64,000 nucleotides of DNA from Leifsonia sp. EB41 (GTDB lineage: Bacteria > Actinomycetota > Actinomycetes > Actinomycetales > Microbacteriaceae), in assembly GCF_041262565.1 (NCBI RefSeq), contig NZ_JBGCCJ010000001.1, positions 62,001 through 126,000 on the forward strand. The letters run 5' to 3'. The translations under genes were made by a program, and so were the position numbers. The notes under the pieces are model-generated. The model worked only from the letters and a program-made list of their open reading frames with translations. It had not been told where the DNA came from and did not search any database. Shown piece after piece: positions 49,602-59,799 of this stretch. The stretch's first letter is position 1; each line of letters opens with the position of its first letter.

Positions 49602-52207
49602 CGTTCCTCCTCGGTCAGCGTCTGCGCAAGGAGGATATCGGTCACTTCGAGCGTGTCGGCTGCTACGAAACGCAGTTCTGCGATTCTGCCCACCGAAGCG
49701 AGGTCGGCGGAGGCCGACTCGATGGCCGCCAGCTCGTCGGTCGGAGCGCCGATGACGGCCGAGTCGACGGGGGTGCGCTGGGAGGCCTTGGCCGCCGTCT
49801 TGGCGCCGCGGATGCCGGTCAGCGCGCGGCCGACGACGGTGAGGACCGCGCGGGTGGCGGCCCAGTCCCCGGCGACCTCTGCCGCCTGCGGCCAGGGCGC
49901 GAGGTGCACGGATCCGGTCTCCGACCAGCTCCACGCCTCCTCGGACGCGAACGGCAGCACAGGCGCGAACAGGCGCAGGTACACGGACAGGGCCGTGCGG
50001 AGGGCGACCACCGCGGAGACCTGAGCGTCATTGTGCTCGCCGTAGGCGCGCTCCTTGACCAGCTCCAGGTAGTCGTCGCAGAACGTCCAGAAGAACGTCT
50101 CTGCGGTCTCCAGTGCGCGGGCGTGGTCGTAGTTCTCGAGCGCGGTGGTGGCGTCGGTGACCACGTCGGCGAGCTGCTGCAGCATGCTGCGGTCGAGCGG
50201 TGCGGTCACCTGGGCGAGGTCGAGCGACTCCGGGGCGTCGAAGCCGTGGATGAACTTCGCCGCGTTGAGCAGCTTGATCGCCAGGCGGCGGCCGATCTTG
50301 ATCTGGGTCGGGTTCTGCGGGTCGAAGGACGCGTCGGTGCCGAGCCGCGACGACGCCGCCCAGTAGCGCACAGCGTCGGAGCCGTGCTTCTCCAGGATGT
50401 CGGCCGGCGTGACGACGTTGCCCTTGGACTTCGACATCTTCTTGCGGTCGGGGTCGACGATGAAGCCGGAGATCGCGGCGTTGGACCACGGCGCGACGCC
50501 GTGCTCGAGCTGCGAGCGCAGCACCGTCGAGAACAGCCAGGTGCGGATGATGTCCTGGCCCTGCGGGCGCAGGTCGAACGGGTAGACCGTCTGGAAGAGC
50601 TCGGGGTCGTCCACCCAGCCGCCCGCGAGCTGCGGGGTCAGCGAGGAGGTCATCCAGGTGTCCATCACGTCGTGCTCGCCGACGAAGCCGCCGGCCTGCC
50701 CGCGCTGCGACTCCTGGAACCCCGGCGCCGCGTCGGAGGACGGGTCGACAGGGAGGTTGTCCTCAGCGGGCAGGATCGGCTGGTCGAACAGCGGGTTGCC
50801 GACTCCGTCGAGCGGGTACCAGACCGGGATCGGCACGCCGAAGAAGCGCTGGCGCGAGATCAGCCAGTCGCCGGTGAGCCCGTTCACCCAGTTCTCGTAG
50901 CGGACGCGCATGAAGTCGGGGTGCCAGTCGAGGCTTCGGCCGAGCTCGATGAGCCGCTCGCGCAGCTTCTCGTCGCGGGCGCCGTTCTTGACGTACCACT
51001 GGCGGGTCGAGACGATCTCGAGCGGCTTGTCGCCCTTCTCGAAGAACTTGACCGGGTGCTGGATGGCCTTCGGCTCGCCGACCATGTCGCCGGAGGCGCG
51101 CAGCAGCTCCACCACGGCCTGCTTGGCCGAGAACACGGTCTTGCCGGCGAGCTGCGCATAGGCCTCCCGGCCACCGTGGCTCTCGATCGCCGCGGGCGGC
51201 TCGGTCTGGATGCGGCCGTCGAAGCCGATGATCGCCCGGTTCGGGAGGTCGAGCTCGCGCCACCAGGTCACGTCGGTGATGTCGCCGAAGGTGCAGATCA
51301 TGGCGATGCCGGTGCCCTTGTCGGGCTGGGCGAGGTGGTGGGCGACCACGGGCACGTCGACGCCGAAGACCGGGGTGCGCACCGTCGTGCCGAACAGCGG
51401 CTGGTATCGCTCGTCGTCCGGGTGCGCCACGAGCGCCACGCACGCGGGCAGCAGCTCGGGACGGGTGGTCTCGATGTAGATGGGGCCGTCGGCGCCGTGG
51501 AAGCCGACCCGGTGGTACGCGCTCGGCTGTTCGCGGTCCTCCAGCTCGGCCTGGGCGACGGCGGTGCGGAAGGTGATGTCCCACAGCGTGGGAGCGAGCG
51601 CCTGGTACGCCTCGCCGCGGGCGACGTTGCGGACGAAGGCGAGCTGCGAGGTGTGCAGCGCCTCGCGGCCGATGGTCCGGTAGGTCTGCGACCAGTCGAC
51701 GGAGAGCCCGAGTGTGCGCCAGAGCGCCTCGAACTGCTTCTCGTCCTCCACGGTCAGCCGCTCGCACAGCTCGATGAAGTTGCGGCGCGAGATCGGCTTC
51801 TGGTCGGCTGCCTTGGCGCTCTTGTTGTCGCCGCCCTCGAACGGCGGCACGAAGTCGGCCTCGTACGGGAGTGACGGGTCGCAGCGCACGCCGTAGTAGT
51901 TCTGGACGCGCCGCTCGGTGGGCAGGCCGTTGTCGTCCCAGCCCATCGGGTAGAAGACGCGCTTGCCGCGCATGCGCTGGAAGCGGGCGACGATGTCGGT
52001 GTGCGTGTAGCTGAACACGTGCCCGATGTGGAGCGAGCCGGAGGCCGTGGGCGGCGGGGTGTCGATCGAGTAGATCGCGGCGCGGCCGGCGGCGAGGGCG
52101 CCGTCCCGATCGAATTCGAAGGTGCCGTCCTGCTGCCAGCGACCGCCCCAGACGGCCTCCAGGCCTTCGAGTGCTGGCTTGTCGGGCACGGGGTTCGCGG
52201 CGGTCAT
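49598..52207 (-). CDS. valS: Valyl-tRNA synthetase
   Basis: ValRS charges tRNA-Val with valine and edits misactivated threonine. The 869-residue class I enzyme has the HIGH motif (SGSLHIGHVFS), a CP1 editing domain in the middle with the DDERY-type strand region, the KMSKS motif (KKMSKSKGN) and an anticodon-binding helical C-terminal region. ATG 52207 is chosen over 52234 because GGAGAGCC lies directly upstream. A conserved GNAT gene starts within its stop codon. Unlike ileS in this window, no T-box is seen upstream. Confidence 0.96.
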   Translation of the reverse strand: MTAANPVPDKPALEGLEAVWGGRWQQDGTFEFDRDGALAAGRAAIYSIDTPPPTASGSLHIGHVFSYTHTDIVARFQRMRGKRVFYPMGWDDNGLPTERRVQNYYGVRCDPSLPYEADFVPPFEGGDNKSAKAADQKPISRRNFIELCERLTVEDEKQFEALWRTLGLSVDWSQTYRTIGREALHTSQLAFVRNVARGEAYQALAPTLWDITFRTAVAQAELEDREQPSAYHRVGFHGADGPIYIETTRPELLPACVALVAHPDDERYQPLFGTTVRTPVFGVDVPVVAHHLAQPDKGTGIAMICTFGDITDVTWWRELDLPNRAIIGFDGRIQTEPPAAIESHGGREAYAQLAGKTVFSAKQAVVELLRASGDMVGEPKAIQHPVKFFEKGDKPLEIVSTRQWYVKNGARDEKLRERLIELGRSLDWHPDFMRVRYENWVNGLTGDWLISRQRFFGVPIPVWYPLDGVGNPLFDQPILPAEDNLPVDPSSDAAPGFQESQRGQAGGFVGEHDVMDTWMTSSLTPQLAGGWVDDPELFQTVYPFDLRPQGQDIIRTWLFSTVLRSQLEHGVAPWSNAAISGFIVDPDRKKMSKSKGNVVTPADILEKHGSDAVRYWAASSRLGTDASFDPQNPTQIKIGRRLAIKLLNAAKFIHGFDAPESLDLAQVTAPLDRSMLQQLADVVTDATTALENYDHARALETAETFFWTFCDDYLELVKERAYGEHNDAQVSAVVALRTALSVYLRLFAPVLPFASEEAWSWSETGSVHLAPWPQAAEVAGDWAATRAVLTVVGRALTGIRGAKTAAKASQRTPVDSAVIGAPTDELAAIESASADLASVGRIAELRFVAADTLEVTDILLAQTLTEEER

Positions 52208-52286
52208 GGCTCTCCGATTCAATATGTGCGGCACCGCGTCAGGGGTGCCTGAGTGTAGGGATCCCTTAAAGCGTACCGGAGCACGC

Positions 52287-52343
52287 CGAAGGGCACGTCG
52301 TTGTCACTTCCGGGCGCGGGAAGTGACAACGACGTGCCCTTCG
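52287..52343. repeat. Long palindromic repeat, copy B
   Basis: Arms 52287-52311 and 52319-52343 pair perfectly, with a loop of about 7 nt. Inner bases 52291-52312 are identical to 14559-14580 of copy A. It lies just beyond the MHS transporter stop (52348, minus) and upstream of valS, so it can end the transporter mRNA. Confidence 0.85.
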
Positions 52344-52347
52344 CGGG

Positions 52348-53715
52348 TCAGGCTGCTGCGGCTTCCACGGCCTCTATGGTCTGGGCGTCGGTGGTGCCCT
52401 CGTCGATGATCGGCGTGCGGCGGGCGGCAGCCCACGCGGCGACCAGCGTGATGATCGACATGACCGCGAGGACCACACCCGGGTGCCACCACGCGTTGTG
52501 GACGGCCTGCCCGAACACCAGCGTCAGCGTCGGCACGAACGAGGTGACCAGCGCCGCGACGCTGTACGCGACCGAGAGCGCGCTGTAGCGGATCGGGCTC
52601 GGGAACAGGTCGGACATCAGCCCGCCGAGGCCCGCCCACGACAGGGTGGGCAGGATGCCGCCGATGATCATGCTGGCGACGAGCACGCCGAACGACGCGC
52701 TCTGCAGCAGGAAGTACATCGGGAACGCGACGACGAGCGTGCCGATCGCGCCGATGGCGACGACGCGGGCCGAGCCGATCTTCGCCGCCCACAGCCCGAA
52801 CAGCGGGATCGTGACGAGCTGGAGGAGGCCGCCGATCGTGGTCGCTACGAGCAGGTCCTGGAACTTGAACCCGAGCACGGCGGTGCCGTAGTCGACCATG
52901 TAGGTGTTCATCAGCGAGTAGGAGCCGATGCCGAGCACGGCGGTGCCGATCGCGATGACGAACGCGACCGGGGCCTTGGTGAAGACGTCGAGGACCGGGA
53001 AGCGGTCGCGCCGGCCGGTCTCGATGAGCTTGCGGAACACCGGCGTCTCATCGATCGACCAGCGCAGGTAGAGGGAGACCAGCAGCAGCGGGAACGCCGT
53101 GAGGAACGGGATGCGCCAGCCCCACGAGGCGATGTCCGCCGGCGACATGGTCAGCGTCAGGACGATGAAGACGACGGCGCTCAGGATGGAGCCGACCGGC
53201 GATCCGAGCTGGGGGAGCGCGGCGTAGAAGCCGCGGCGCTTCGGGTTGGCGTACTCGGTCGCCAGCAGGATGGAGCCGCCCCACTCGCCGCCGAGCGACA
53301 GGCCCTGCACGAGACGCAGGACGATGAGCGCCACGCCGCCGAACCAGCCGGCGGCCGCATAGGTCGGCAGGAGGCCGACGAGGCCGGTGGAGATCCCCAT
53401 CAGGAGGATCGTCATGAGCAGCACCGGCCGCCGGCCGATACGGTCGCCCAGGTGGCCGAAGACCACCGCGCCGACCGGGCGGATCACGAAGCCCGCGGCG
53501 ATGGCCAGGAAGCCGGCGAGGACGCCGCCGAAGGCGCCCAACGGGGTGAAGAACAGCGGGCCGACGAAGAACGCGGCGAAGTACGCATAGAGGTAGAAGT
53601 CGTACGATTCGAGGGAGGTCCCGACGAACGATGCGATGGCGACGCGGCGAGCGGTGCCCGGCGTGATGCCAGGGCGATCGGTCTCGTTGACCGCGAGCGT
53701 GGGGGTGGAGGTCAC
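52348..53715 (-). CDS. MFS transporter, metabolite:H+ symporter (MHS) family
   Basis: The 455-residue permease has MHS marks: FVGTSLESYDFYLYAYFAAFF near the start, the loop 2-3 motif FGHLGDRIGRRPVLLMT, and LSLGGEWGGSILLATEYANPKRRG after helix 4, seen in shikimate, citrate and proline/betaine symporters. It probably imports an organic acid or osmolyte with protons. GTG 53715 is chosen, with AAGGA upstream and the usual TLAVNETD lead. A divergent TetR gene starts 65 bases away with an operator-like palindrome between them. Confidence 0.92.
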   Translation of the reverse strand: MTSTPTLAVNETDRPGITPGTARRVAIASFVGTSLESYDFYLYAYFAAFFVGPLFFTPLGAFGGVLAGFLAIAAGFVIRPVGAVVFGHLGDRIGRRPVLLMTILLMGISTGLVGLLPTYAAAGWFGGVALIVLRLVQGLSLGGEWGGSILLATEYANPKRRGFYAALPQLGSPVGSILSAVVFIVLTLTMSPADIASWGWRIPFLTAFPLLLVSLYLRWSIDETPVFRKLIETGRRDRFPVLDVFTKAPVAFVIAIGTAVLGIGSYSLMNTYMVDYGTAVLGFKFQDLLVATTIGGLLQLVTIPLFGLWAAKIGSARVVAIGAIGTLVVAFPMYFLLQSASFGVLVASMIIGGILPTLSWAGLGGLMSDLFPSPIRYSALSVAYSVAALVTSFVPTLTLVFGQAVHNAWWHPGVVLAVMSIITLVAAWAAARRTPIIDEGTTDAQTIEAVEAAAA

Positions 53716-53738
53716 TGGTGTCCTTCTGACGGGGGTAT

Positions 53739-53753
53739 TTGAACCGGGTCCAA
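53739..53753. promoter_or_regulatory. TetR-type operator
   Basis: TTGAACCGGGTCCAA is a 7-1-7 palindrome with one mismatched pair (A4/C12). It lies in the 64-base gap between the divergent MHS transporter and TetR genes, where it can block both promoters. Confidence 0.65.
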
Positions 53754-53779
53754 TATTAGGCGTGAGGAGACAACGCATC

Positions 53780-54415
53780 GTGACGCCGCACCATTCCAAG
53801 CTGACGGCACAGCCCGTGCAGCCCGGGCGCCCGCGGGCGTCGTCCCGCGGGATGCTCGCGGAGGCCGCGGGCGAGCTGTTCCTGGAACAGACCTACGCCG
53901 GCACCACCGTCGACGACATCGCCCGCCGCGCAGGGGTCAGCCGGGCCACGTTCTTCAACTACTTCGCCGCCAAGAGCGACCTGCTGTGGCTGGAGGTGGA
54001 TGAGTCGCTCGCGGCGTTCCCCGCCATGCTGGCCGAGGCCGACGACGACGTGGAGCCGATGGCCGCCGTCCGGGAGGCCGTGGTCCGGCTCGCGGAGGGC
54101 TTCGGCCCCGATCGGCTGCCGCTCGCCGTGACACAGGTCGAACTGATGGGCACCGACGCCGAGCTCCAGGCCTCCGCGCTGCCGCGCTTCCTCGCGGTCG
54201 TCCGGCTGGTCGCCGCGGCGATCGCGCGCCGGGCGGGGGAGGACCCGGACGGACTGCTTCCGCGCGCCGCCGCGACGGCGGTGGTCGGGGCGGCGGTGGC
54301 GGCCGCGGGCGTCTGGGCGCGGGCGGGCGTGCGGCGCGGGCCGCTGGCGCCGCTGGTGCGCGCGGCGGTCGAGCCGGTCTGCGCCGGCTACGCGACCGCC
54401 TTCGGGTCCGAATAG
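53780..54415 (+). CDS. TetR/AcrR family transcriptional regulator
   Basis: The 211-residue protein has the TetR HTH at about residues 28-72: [46 protein letters not shown], with the usual TYF/TFFNYF recognition helix. The all-helical ligand domain follows. GTG 53780 is chosen with GAGGAG 10 nt upstream; GTG 53762 in the same frame is an alternative. It is divergent from the MHS transporter gene and very likely represses it. The end of the gene is 25 bases from the ileS leader. Confidence 0.92.
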   Translation: MTPHHSKLTAQPVQPGRPRASSRGMLAEAAGELFLEQTYAGTTVDDIARRAGVSRATFFNYFAAKSDLLWLEVDESLAAFPAMLAEADDDVEPMAAVREAVVRLAEGFGPDRLPLAVTQVELMGTDAELQASALPRFLAVVRLVAAAIARRAGEDPDGLLPRAAATAVVGAAVAAAGVWARAGVRRGPLAPLVRAAVEPVCAGYATAFGSE

Positions 54416-54429
54416 CGCCGATCACCGGA

Positions 54430-54435
54430 TAGAAT
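54430..54435 (+). promoter_or_regulatory. -10 box of ileS operon (TAGAAT)
   Basis: TAGAAT lies 15 bases after the TetR stop. Transcription from about 54442 would place the whole T-box leader on the ileS mRNA. Confidence 0.55.
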
Positions 54436-54441
54436 GGTGCG

Positions 54442-54650
54442 AACGACGTCGACCCGGCCATCACCGGCGAGTCTTCGGAAGAACGGCGGGCCCTCGCCCG
54501 CTCACTAGAACCGAACGGGGCAGGCCCGTCACAGCCGCAGAACGAGAGGCTTCATCCGGCGCCGCAGGCGGAGGGGGCAAGCGGGGTGGTACCGCGACGG
54601 GCGTGCAAGCGTCCGGCGTCCTCGTGCAGATGACGACTGCCAGGAGAGAG
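54442..54650 (+). promoter_or_regulatory. ileS T-box riboswitch (translational type)
   Basis: This leader senses uncharged tRNA-Ile. Stem I contains the specifier ATC (54460-54462), an isoleucine codon. The T-box core GGGGTGGTACCGCG is at 54583-54596, with TGGT at 54587-54590 to pair with the ACCA end of uncharged tRNA. No T-run terminator follows. Instead, a TCCT element (about 54618-54621) can pair with the AGGA of the ileS ribosome site (about 54641-54646). That is the translational design known for actinobacterial ileS T-boxes: uncharged tRNA frees the ribosome site. The exact 5' end is uncertain. Confidence 0.9.
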
Positions 54651-57600
54651 ATGCCGTACCCCAAGTCCGCACCGGACGGTGCGCCCGAGCCCACGGGACC
54701 CGACGCCGAGCAGCGCCGCCCCCAGGACGTCACGCCCTCCCCGGCCTTCCCGGAGATCGAGACCGACGTCCTCGCCTTCTGGGCCGAGGACGGCACCTTC
54801 CGCGCGTCCGTCGAGAACCGCGAGGGCGCGCCGGAGTGGGTCTTCTACGACGGCCCGCCGTTCGCCAACGGCCTCCCGCACTACGGCCACCTGCTGACGG
54901 GCTACGCAAAGGATGTCTTCCCGCGCTTCCAGACGATGCGCGGCAAGAAGGTCGAGCGCCGGTTCGGGTGGGACACCCACGGGCTCCCGGCCGAGCTGGA
55001 GGCGGAGCGGCAGCTCGGCATCACCGACAAGAGCCAGATCGAGGAGATGGGCCTCGCCGCCTTCAACCAGGCCGCGAAGGACTCGGTGCTGCGCTACACG
55101 CGCGAGTGGCAGGAGTACGTCACCCGCCAGGCGCGCTGGGTGGACTTCGACAACGACTACAAGACGCTCGACACCTCCTACATGGAGTCCGTGATCTGGG
55201 CGTTCAAGCAGCTCCACGAGAAGGGGCTGGCGTATGAGGGCCACCGCGTCCTCCCGTACTGCTGGCGCGACCAGACCCCGCTGTCGAACCACGAGCTGCG
55301 CATGGACGACGACGTCTACAAGATGCGTCAGGACCAGACCGTCACGGTCACATTCCCGCTGACCGGCGCGAAGGCGGAGGCCCTGGGCCTCACCGGCGTC
55401 CGGGCCCTGGCCTGGACGACGACGCCGTGGACTCTGCCGACCAACCTGGCGCTCGTCGTCGGGCCGGACATCGAGTACGCGGTCGTCCCCGCCGGACCCA
55501 ACGGCGCAGCGGACGTGCACGGGCGCGCGAGCGGCCGGCACAGCGCCGGGCTGCGCGAGGAGGACTCGCTGAGCGGCGAGTACCTCCTGGCGGTCGATCT
55601 CGTCGGCAACTACGCGAAGGACCTCGGCTACGGCTCCCCGGAGGCCGCGCGCGAGGCGGTCAGCCGCACCGTCCGCGGCCGCGAGCTGGAGGGCGTCACC
55701 TACGACCGGCTCTGGGACTACTACGCCGACACCGAGAAGTTCGGCACGCAGAACGCGTGGCAGATCCTCGTCGACGACTACGTGACCACCGAGGACGGCA
55801 CCGGCATCGTCCACCAGGCGCCCGCCTACGGCGAGGACGACCAGCGCGTCTGCGAGGCGGCCGGCATCCCCGTGATCATCTCGGTGGACGACGGCGCGCG
55901 GTTCCTCGCCGAGGTGCAGGACGTCGCCGGCCTCCAGGTCTTCGAGGCGAACAAGCCGCTGACCACGCTGCTGCGCGAGGACGGCCGGCTGCTGCGCCAG
56001 GCGAGCTACGAGCACTCGTACCCGCACTGCTGGCGCTGCCGCAACCCGCTGATCTACAAGGCGGTGTCGAGCTGGTTCGTGCGCGTCACCGAGTTCCGCG
56101 ACCGCATGGTGGAGCTGAACCAGGGCATCAACTGGGTGCCGGAGAACGTCAAGGACGGCCAGTTCGGCAAGTGGCTCGCCGGCGCCCGCGACTGGTCGGT
56201 GTCGCGCAACCGCTACTTCGGCTCGCCGATCCCGGTGTGGAAGAGCGACGACCCGGAGTTCCCGCGCGTCGACGTCTACGGCTCCCTGGAGGAGCTGGAG
56301 CGCGACTTCGGCAGGCTGCCGGTCAACGCTGCGGGCGAGCCCGACCTGCACCGCCCGTTCATCGACGAGCTCACCCGGCCGAATCCGGACGACCCGTCCG
56401 GACGCTCGACCATGCGCCGCATCCCGGACGTTCTCGACGTCTGGTTCGACTCCGGCTCGATGCCGTTCGCCCAGGTGCACTACCCGTTCGAGAACCATGA
56501 CTGGTTCGACAGCCACAACCCGGCCGACTTCATCGTGGAGTACATCGGGCAGACCCGCGGCTGGTTCTACCTACTGCACACGCTCGGCACCGCGCTGTTC
56601 GACCGGCCTGCGTTCACGAACGTGATCTCGCACGGCATCGTGCTCGGCAGCGACGGCCAGAAGATGTCCAAGTCGCTGCGCAACTACCCGGACGTGAACG
56701 AGGTCTTCGACCGCGACGGCTCCGACGCGATGCGCTGGTTCCTGATGTCGAGTCCCGTGCTGCGCGGCGGCAACCTCATCGTGACGGAGGAGGGCATCCG
56801 CGAGGGCGTCCGCCAGGTGCTGCTGCCGCTGTGGAGCACGTGGTACTTCTTCTCGCTATACGCGAACGCCACCGGCTACGAGGCGACCCGATCGACCGCG
56901 TCCACCGACGTGCTCGACCGCTACCTTCTCGCCAAGACGCGCGACCTCGTGGAGGCCGTGACCGCCGACCTGGAGGGGCTCGACTCGACGCTGGCCGCGG
57001 CCAAGCTGCGCGACTTCGCCGACGTGCTGACCAACTGGTACGTGCGCCGCTCGCGTGACCGGTTCTGGACCGGCGTGGCCGAGGACGGTTCGGGCGCCGA
57101 GGCGTTCGACACCCTCTACACGGTGCTGGAGACCCTCACCCGGGTTGCCGCCCCGCTGCTCCCGCTGATCAGCGAGCGCATCTGGAAGGACCTCACCGGA
57201 GGCCGCAGCGTGCACCTCGCCGACTGGCCGGAGGCGGCCGAGTTCCCGGCCGACGACGCGCTCGTCGACGCGATGGACCGCATCCGCGCGATCAGCTCGA
57301 CCGTGCTCTCGCTGCGCAAGCAGTCCGGCCGCCGCGTCCGCCTGCCGCTCGCCTCGCTGACCGTGGTCGCGGCCGGCGCGGACGCCCTGCGGCCGTTCGA
57401 GGGCATCCTGCGCGACGAGCTCAACGTCAAGACAGTCGAGCTGGTCGAGCTCGCCGACGACAGCGCGGACGCCTACGGCATCACCAGCAAGCTGACCGTG
57501 AACGCCCGCGCCGCGGGACCGCGGCTCGGCAAGCAGGTGCAGCAGGTCATCCAGGCCGCCCGAGCCGGCGACTGGTCGGAGCACGACGGAGTCGTTACCG

Positions 57601-58052
57601 TGGGCGGTGTGGAGCTGGTCGCAGGCGAGTACGAGCTGGTCCTGGAGACCGCTCAGGCCGACGACGAGGCCACCTCGGCGCTGGCACTGTTGCCCGGCGG
57701 CGGCTTCGTCCTCCTCGACACGGCCACGACGCCGGCGCTGGAGGCCGAGGGCCTGGCGCGGGACGTCATCCGCGCAGTGCAGGACACCCGCAAGGCCGCC
57801 GGGCTCGACGTGAGCGACCGGATCGAGCTGAGCGTCGCGTTCGAGCACGACGACGACGTGGCGGCCATCGCGCTCGCGGGCGAGGCCGTCGACATCGCGG
57901 CCGAGACCCTGGCACTGGCGTTCGAGTTCGTCTCGGCGGGCGACCGCGCCGGCGACGGCCGCGACGACTTCAGCAAGGACTTCGCCGCAGGGCTGTATGC
58001 GAACGCGGGCCGGTTCACGGTCGGCGTGACGAAGGTGGAGGTGACCCGATGA
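54651..58052 (+). CDS. ileS: Isoleucyl-tRNA synthetase
   Basis: IleRS charges tRNA-Ile and edits valine. The 1133-residue class I enzyme has the HIGH-like motif ([13 protein letters not shown]), the long CP1 editing insert, the KMSKS motif (QKMSKSLRN) and the anticodon-binding C-terminal part. Length and the absence of the classical C-terminal zinc cluster fit the type 2 (eukaryotic-like) IleRS found in many actinobacteria; this branch is often less sensitive to mupirocin, which is inference here. An acidic, Pro-rich N-terminal tail of about 40 residues is extra. ATG 54651 is chosen over in-frame upstream ATGs because AGGAGAG precedes it. folC overlaps its stop by 4 nt. Confidence 0.96.
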   Translation: MPYPKSAPDGAPEPTGPDAEQRRPQDVTPSPAFPEIETDVLAFWAEDGTFRASVENREGAPEWVFYDGPPFANGLPHYGHLLTGYAKDVFPRFQTMRGKKVERRFGWDTHGLPAELEAERQLGITDKSQIEEMGLAAFNQAAKDSVLRYTREWQEYVTRQARWVDFDNDYKTLDTSYMESVIWAFKQLHEKGLAYEGHRVLPYCWRDQTPLSNHELRMDDDVYKMRQDQTVTVTFPLTGAKAEALGLTGVRALAWTTTPWTLPTNLALVVGPDIEYAVVPAGPNGAADVHGRASGRHSAGLREEDSLSGEYLLAVDLVGNYAKDLGYGSPEAAREAVSRTVRGRELEGVTYDRLWDYYADTEKFGTQNAWQILVDDYVTTEDGTGIVHQAPAYGEDDQRVCEAAGIPVIISVDDGARFLAEVQDVAGLQVFEANKPLTTLLREDGRLLRQASYEHSYPHCWRCRNPLIYKAVSSWFVRVTEFRDRMVELNQGINWVPENVKDGQFGKWLAGARDWSVSRNRYFGSPIPVWKSDDPEFPRVDVYGSLEELERDFGRLPVNAAGEPDLHRPFIDELTRPNPDDPSGRSTMRRIPDVLDVWFDSGSMPFAQVHYPFENHDWFDSHNPADFIVEYIGQTRGWFYLLHTLGTALFDRPAFTNVISHGIVLGSDGQKMSKSLRNYPDVNEVFDRDGSDAMRWFLMSSPVLRGGNLIVTEEGIREGVRQVLLPLWSTWYFFSLYANATGYEATRSTASTDVLDRYLLAKTRDLVEAVTADLEGLDSTLAAAKLRDFADVLTNWYVRRSRDRFWTGVAEDGSGAEAFDTLYTVLETLTRVAAPLLPLISERIWKDLTGGRSVHLADWPEAAEFPADDALVDAMDRIRAISSTVLSLRKQSGRRVRLPLASLTVVAAGADALRPFEGILRDELNVKTVELVELADDSADAYGITSKLTVNARAAGPRLGKQVQQVIQAARAGDWSEHDGVVTVGGVELVAGEYELVLETAQADDEATSALALLPGGGFVLLDTATTPALEAEGLARDVIRAVQDTRKAAGLDVSDRIELSVAFEHDDDVAAIALAGEAVDIAAETLALAFEFVSAGDRAGDGRDDFSKDFAAGLYANAGRFTVGVTKVEVTR

Positions 58053-59416
58053 CCGACGACGACGACCTGCGCGAGGAGGCCGAGGCCGTCTACCAGGCGC
58101 TCCTCGCCCGCGTCGGCGAGGGCGCCCCGGAGCGCCGCCTGGACGCGACCCGCCGCGCCGTCGAACTGCTCGGCGACCCGCAGCGGGCGTACCCGATCAT
58201 CCACATCACCGGGACGAACGGGAAGACCTCGACCAGCCGCATCGCCGAGAGCATCCTGCGCGCCTACGGCCTCCGAACCGGACTGCTGACCAGCCCGCAT
58301 CTGGTGCGCTTCAACGAGCGAATCATGATCGACGGCGTGCCGATCACCGACGAGGCCCTGGTGAGCAACTGGGAGGACGTCCGCCCGTACCTGGAGATCG
58401 TCGACGCCGAGCTGGCCGAGCAGGGCAAGGCGCCGCTGACCTTCTTCGAGGCGCTGACCGCGCTGGCGTTCGCCGCCTTCGCCGACGCCCCGGTCGACGT
58501 CGCCGTGATCGAGGTCGGAATGGGCGGCGAGTGGGACTCCACCAACGTCGGCGACGGCCAGGTGGCGGTCTTCACCCCCATCTCGCTCGACCACACCAAG
58601 CAGCTCGGCAACACGGTGCGCGAGATCGCGCGCACCAAGTCGGGCATCATCAAGCCGTCCGCCGACGTCGTGACCTCGGCGCAGGCCCCGGAGGCCATGA
58701 CCGAGCTCGAGGAGGCCGCCCGGCTCACCGAGTCGACCCTCGCGGCCCAGCCGCAGGCGTTCGACGTGGTGAGCACGCAGGTCGCCGTGGGCGGACAGCT
58801 CGTCACCGTGCGCGGCCGCGCGGCCACCTACGAGGACGTCTTCCTCCCGCTCTACGGCGACCACCAGGCGCAGAACGCCGCGGTGGCGATCGCGGCGGTC
58901 GAGACCTTCCTCGGCCGTGGCACCCAGCCGCTCAAGACGGACCTGGTGGAGGAGGGCTTCGCCACCGCGACCTCGCCCGGCCGCCTCCAGCTCATCGGAG
59001 TGGAGCCGACCATCCTGGTCGACGCCGCCCACAACCCGGCGGGCGCCGCGACCCTCGCGGACGCCATGCGCCGGTACTTCGACTTCGACGAGCTCACGTT
59101 CGTGGTCGGCAGCCTGGGCGACAAGGACGCCCGCGGGGTCATCCGCGCCCTCACCCCGGTCGCGTCGCAGTTCTTCGTGACGGAGCCCGCGTCCGACCGC
59201 GCCCTGCCCGCCGACGACCTCGGCGACATCGTGCGCGAGGAGGCCGGCGACGAGGCGACGATCGTCTACAGCGACGGCCTGGACGCCCTGGAGGCCGCCC
59301 GCGAGTGGGCAGGCGAGGAACCGCGCCGCGCCGTGGTCGTCACCGGCTCCATCGTGCTGGTCGGCGCCGCGATGGCGTACGCCGACGAGCAGGGCTGGAA
59401 GGACGCGACCGCGTGA
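58049..59416 (+). CDS. folC: Bifunctional folylpolyglutamate synthase/dihydrofolate synthase
   Basis: FolC adds glutamate to dihydropteroate and to folates. The 455-residue Mur-ligase-like enzyme has [13 protein letters not shown] (P-loop, about residues 51-63), [25 protein letters not shown] (metal and substrate contact) and [12 protein letters not shown] (C-terminal domain). The N-terminal acidic extension is about 25 residues long. It starts within the ileS stop codon (ATGA) and its stop overlaps the DUF4233 start (GTGA), so it is the second gene of the T-box operon. Confidence 0.95.
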   Translation: MTDDDDLREEAEAVYQALLARVGEGAPERRLDATRRAVELLGDPQRAYPIIHITGTNGKTSTSRIAESILRAYGLRTGLLTSPHLVRFNERIMIDGVPITDEALVSNWEDVRPYLEIVDAELAEQGKAPLTFFEALTALAFAAFADAPVDVAVIEVGMGGEWDSTNVGDGQVAVFTPISLDHTKQLGNTVREIARTKSGIIKPSADVVTSAQAPEAMTELEEAARLTESTLAAQPQAFDVVSTQVAVGGQLVTVRGRAATYEDVFLPLYGDHQAQNAAVAIAAVETFLGRGTQPLKTDLVEEGFATATSPGRLQLIGVEPTILVDAAHNPAGAATLADAMRRYFDFDELTFVVGSLGDKDARGVIRALTPVASQFFVTEPASDRALPADDLGDIVREEAGDEATIVYSDGLDALEAAREWAGEEPRRAVVVTGSIVLVGAAMAYADEQGWKDATA

Positions 59417-59799
59417 GCGACGCCAAGCAGCCGCGCGCCCGCCGGCAGCGCTCCCTGCGCGAGAGCCTCGGCTCGATCGTGCTCGGCTTCGAGCTGATCG
59501 TGGTCTTCCTCGGCGCGCTCGTGCTCTTCGGGCTGAACGCCCTGCCTGCCTGGGCCGCGCTCGGCGGGGGAGCGCTCGTCGTCGTGCTGATGATCGCGGC
59601 CATCGGGCTCATGCGGAATCGCGTCGGCGTCGTCCTCGGCTGGATCGTCCAGCTCCTCGTCGTCGCCGCCGGCTTCCTCCAGCCCGCCTTCTTCATCGTG
59701 GGGGCGATCTTCACGGCCATGTGGACCTACTGCATGATCGTCGCCTCCCGCATCGACCGGAACAACATCGACCGGAACAACCGAACGGAGACCAGATGA
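59413..59799 (+). CDS. DUF4233 small membrane protein
   Basis: The 128-residue protein has a basic N-terminus ([14 protein letters not shown]) and four predicted membrane helices ([21 protein letters not shown] and following), the pattern of the DUF4233 family, which is almost always located next to folC in actinobacteria. Its function is unknown. A 15-bp direct repeat at the 3' end (59752-59766 and 59767-59781) duplicates Ile-Asp-Arg-Asn-Asn in the tail. GTG 59413 overlaps the folC stop, and its own stop overlaps the ndk start. Confidence 0.88.
   Translation: MSDAKQPRARRQRSLRESLGSIVLGFELIVVFLGALVLFGLNALPAWAALGGGALVVVLMIAAIGLMRNRVGVVLGWIVQLLVVAAGFLQPAFFIVGAIFTAMWTYCMIVASRIDRNNIDRNNRTETR
59752..59781. 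repeat. 15-bp direct repeat (2 units)
   Basis: ATCGACCGGAACAAC occurs twice in a row, at 59752-59766 and 59767-59781, in frame near the 3' end of the DUF4233 gene, duplicating five residues in its C-terminal tail. Confidence 0.9.

Noticed and set aside
49904-51874. 656-residue open frame on the plus strand
   Set aside because: Antisense to valS with HIGH and KMSKS motifs; low-complexity shadow.
52208-52286. T-box upstream of valS
   Set aside because: The region is under 80 bases, and no GGTGGTACC-type core or specifier stem is present.
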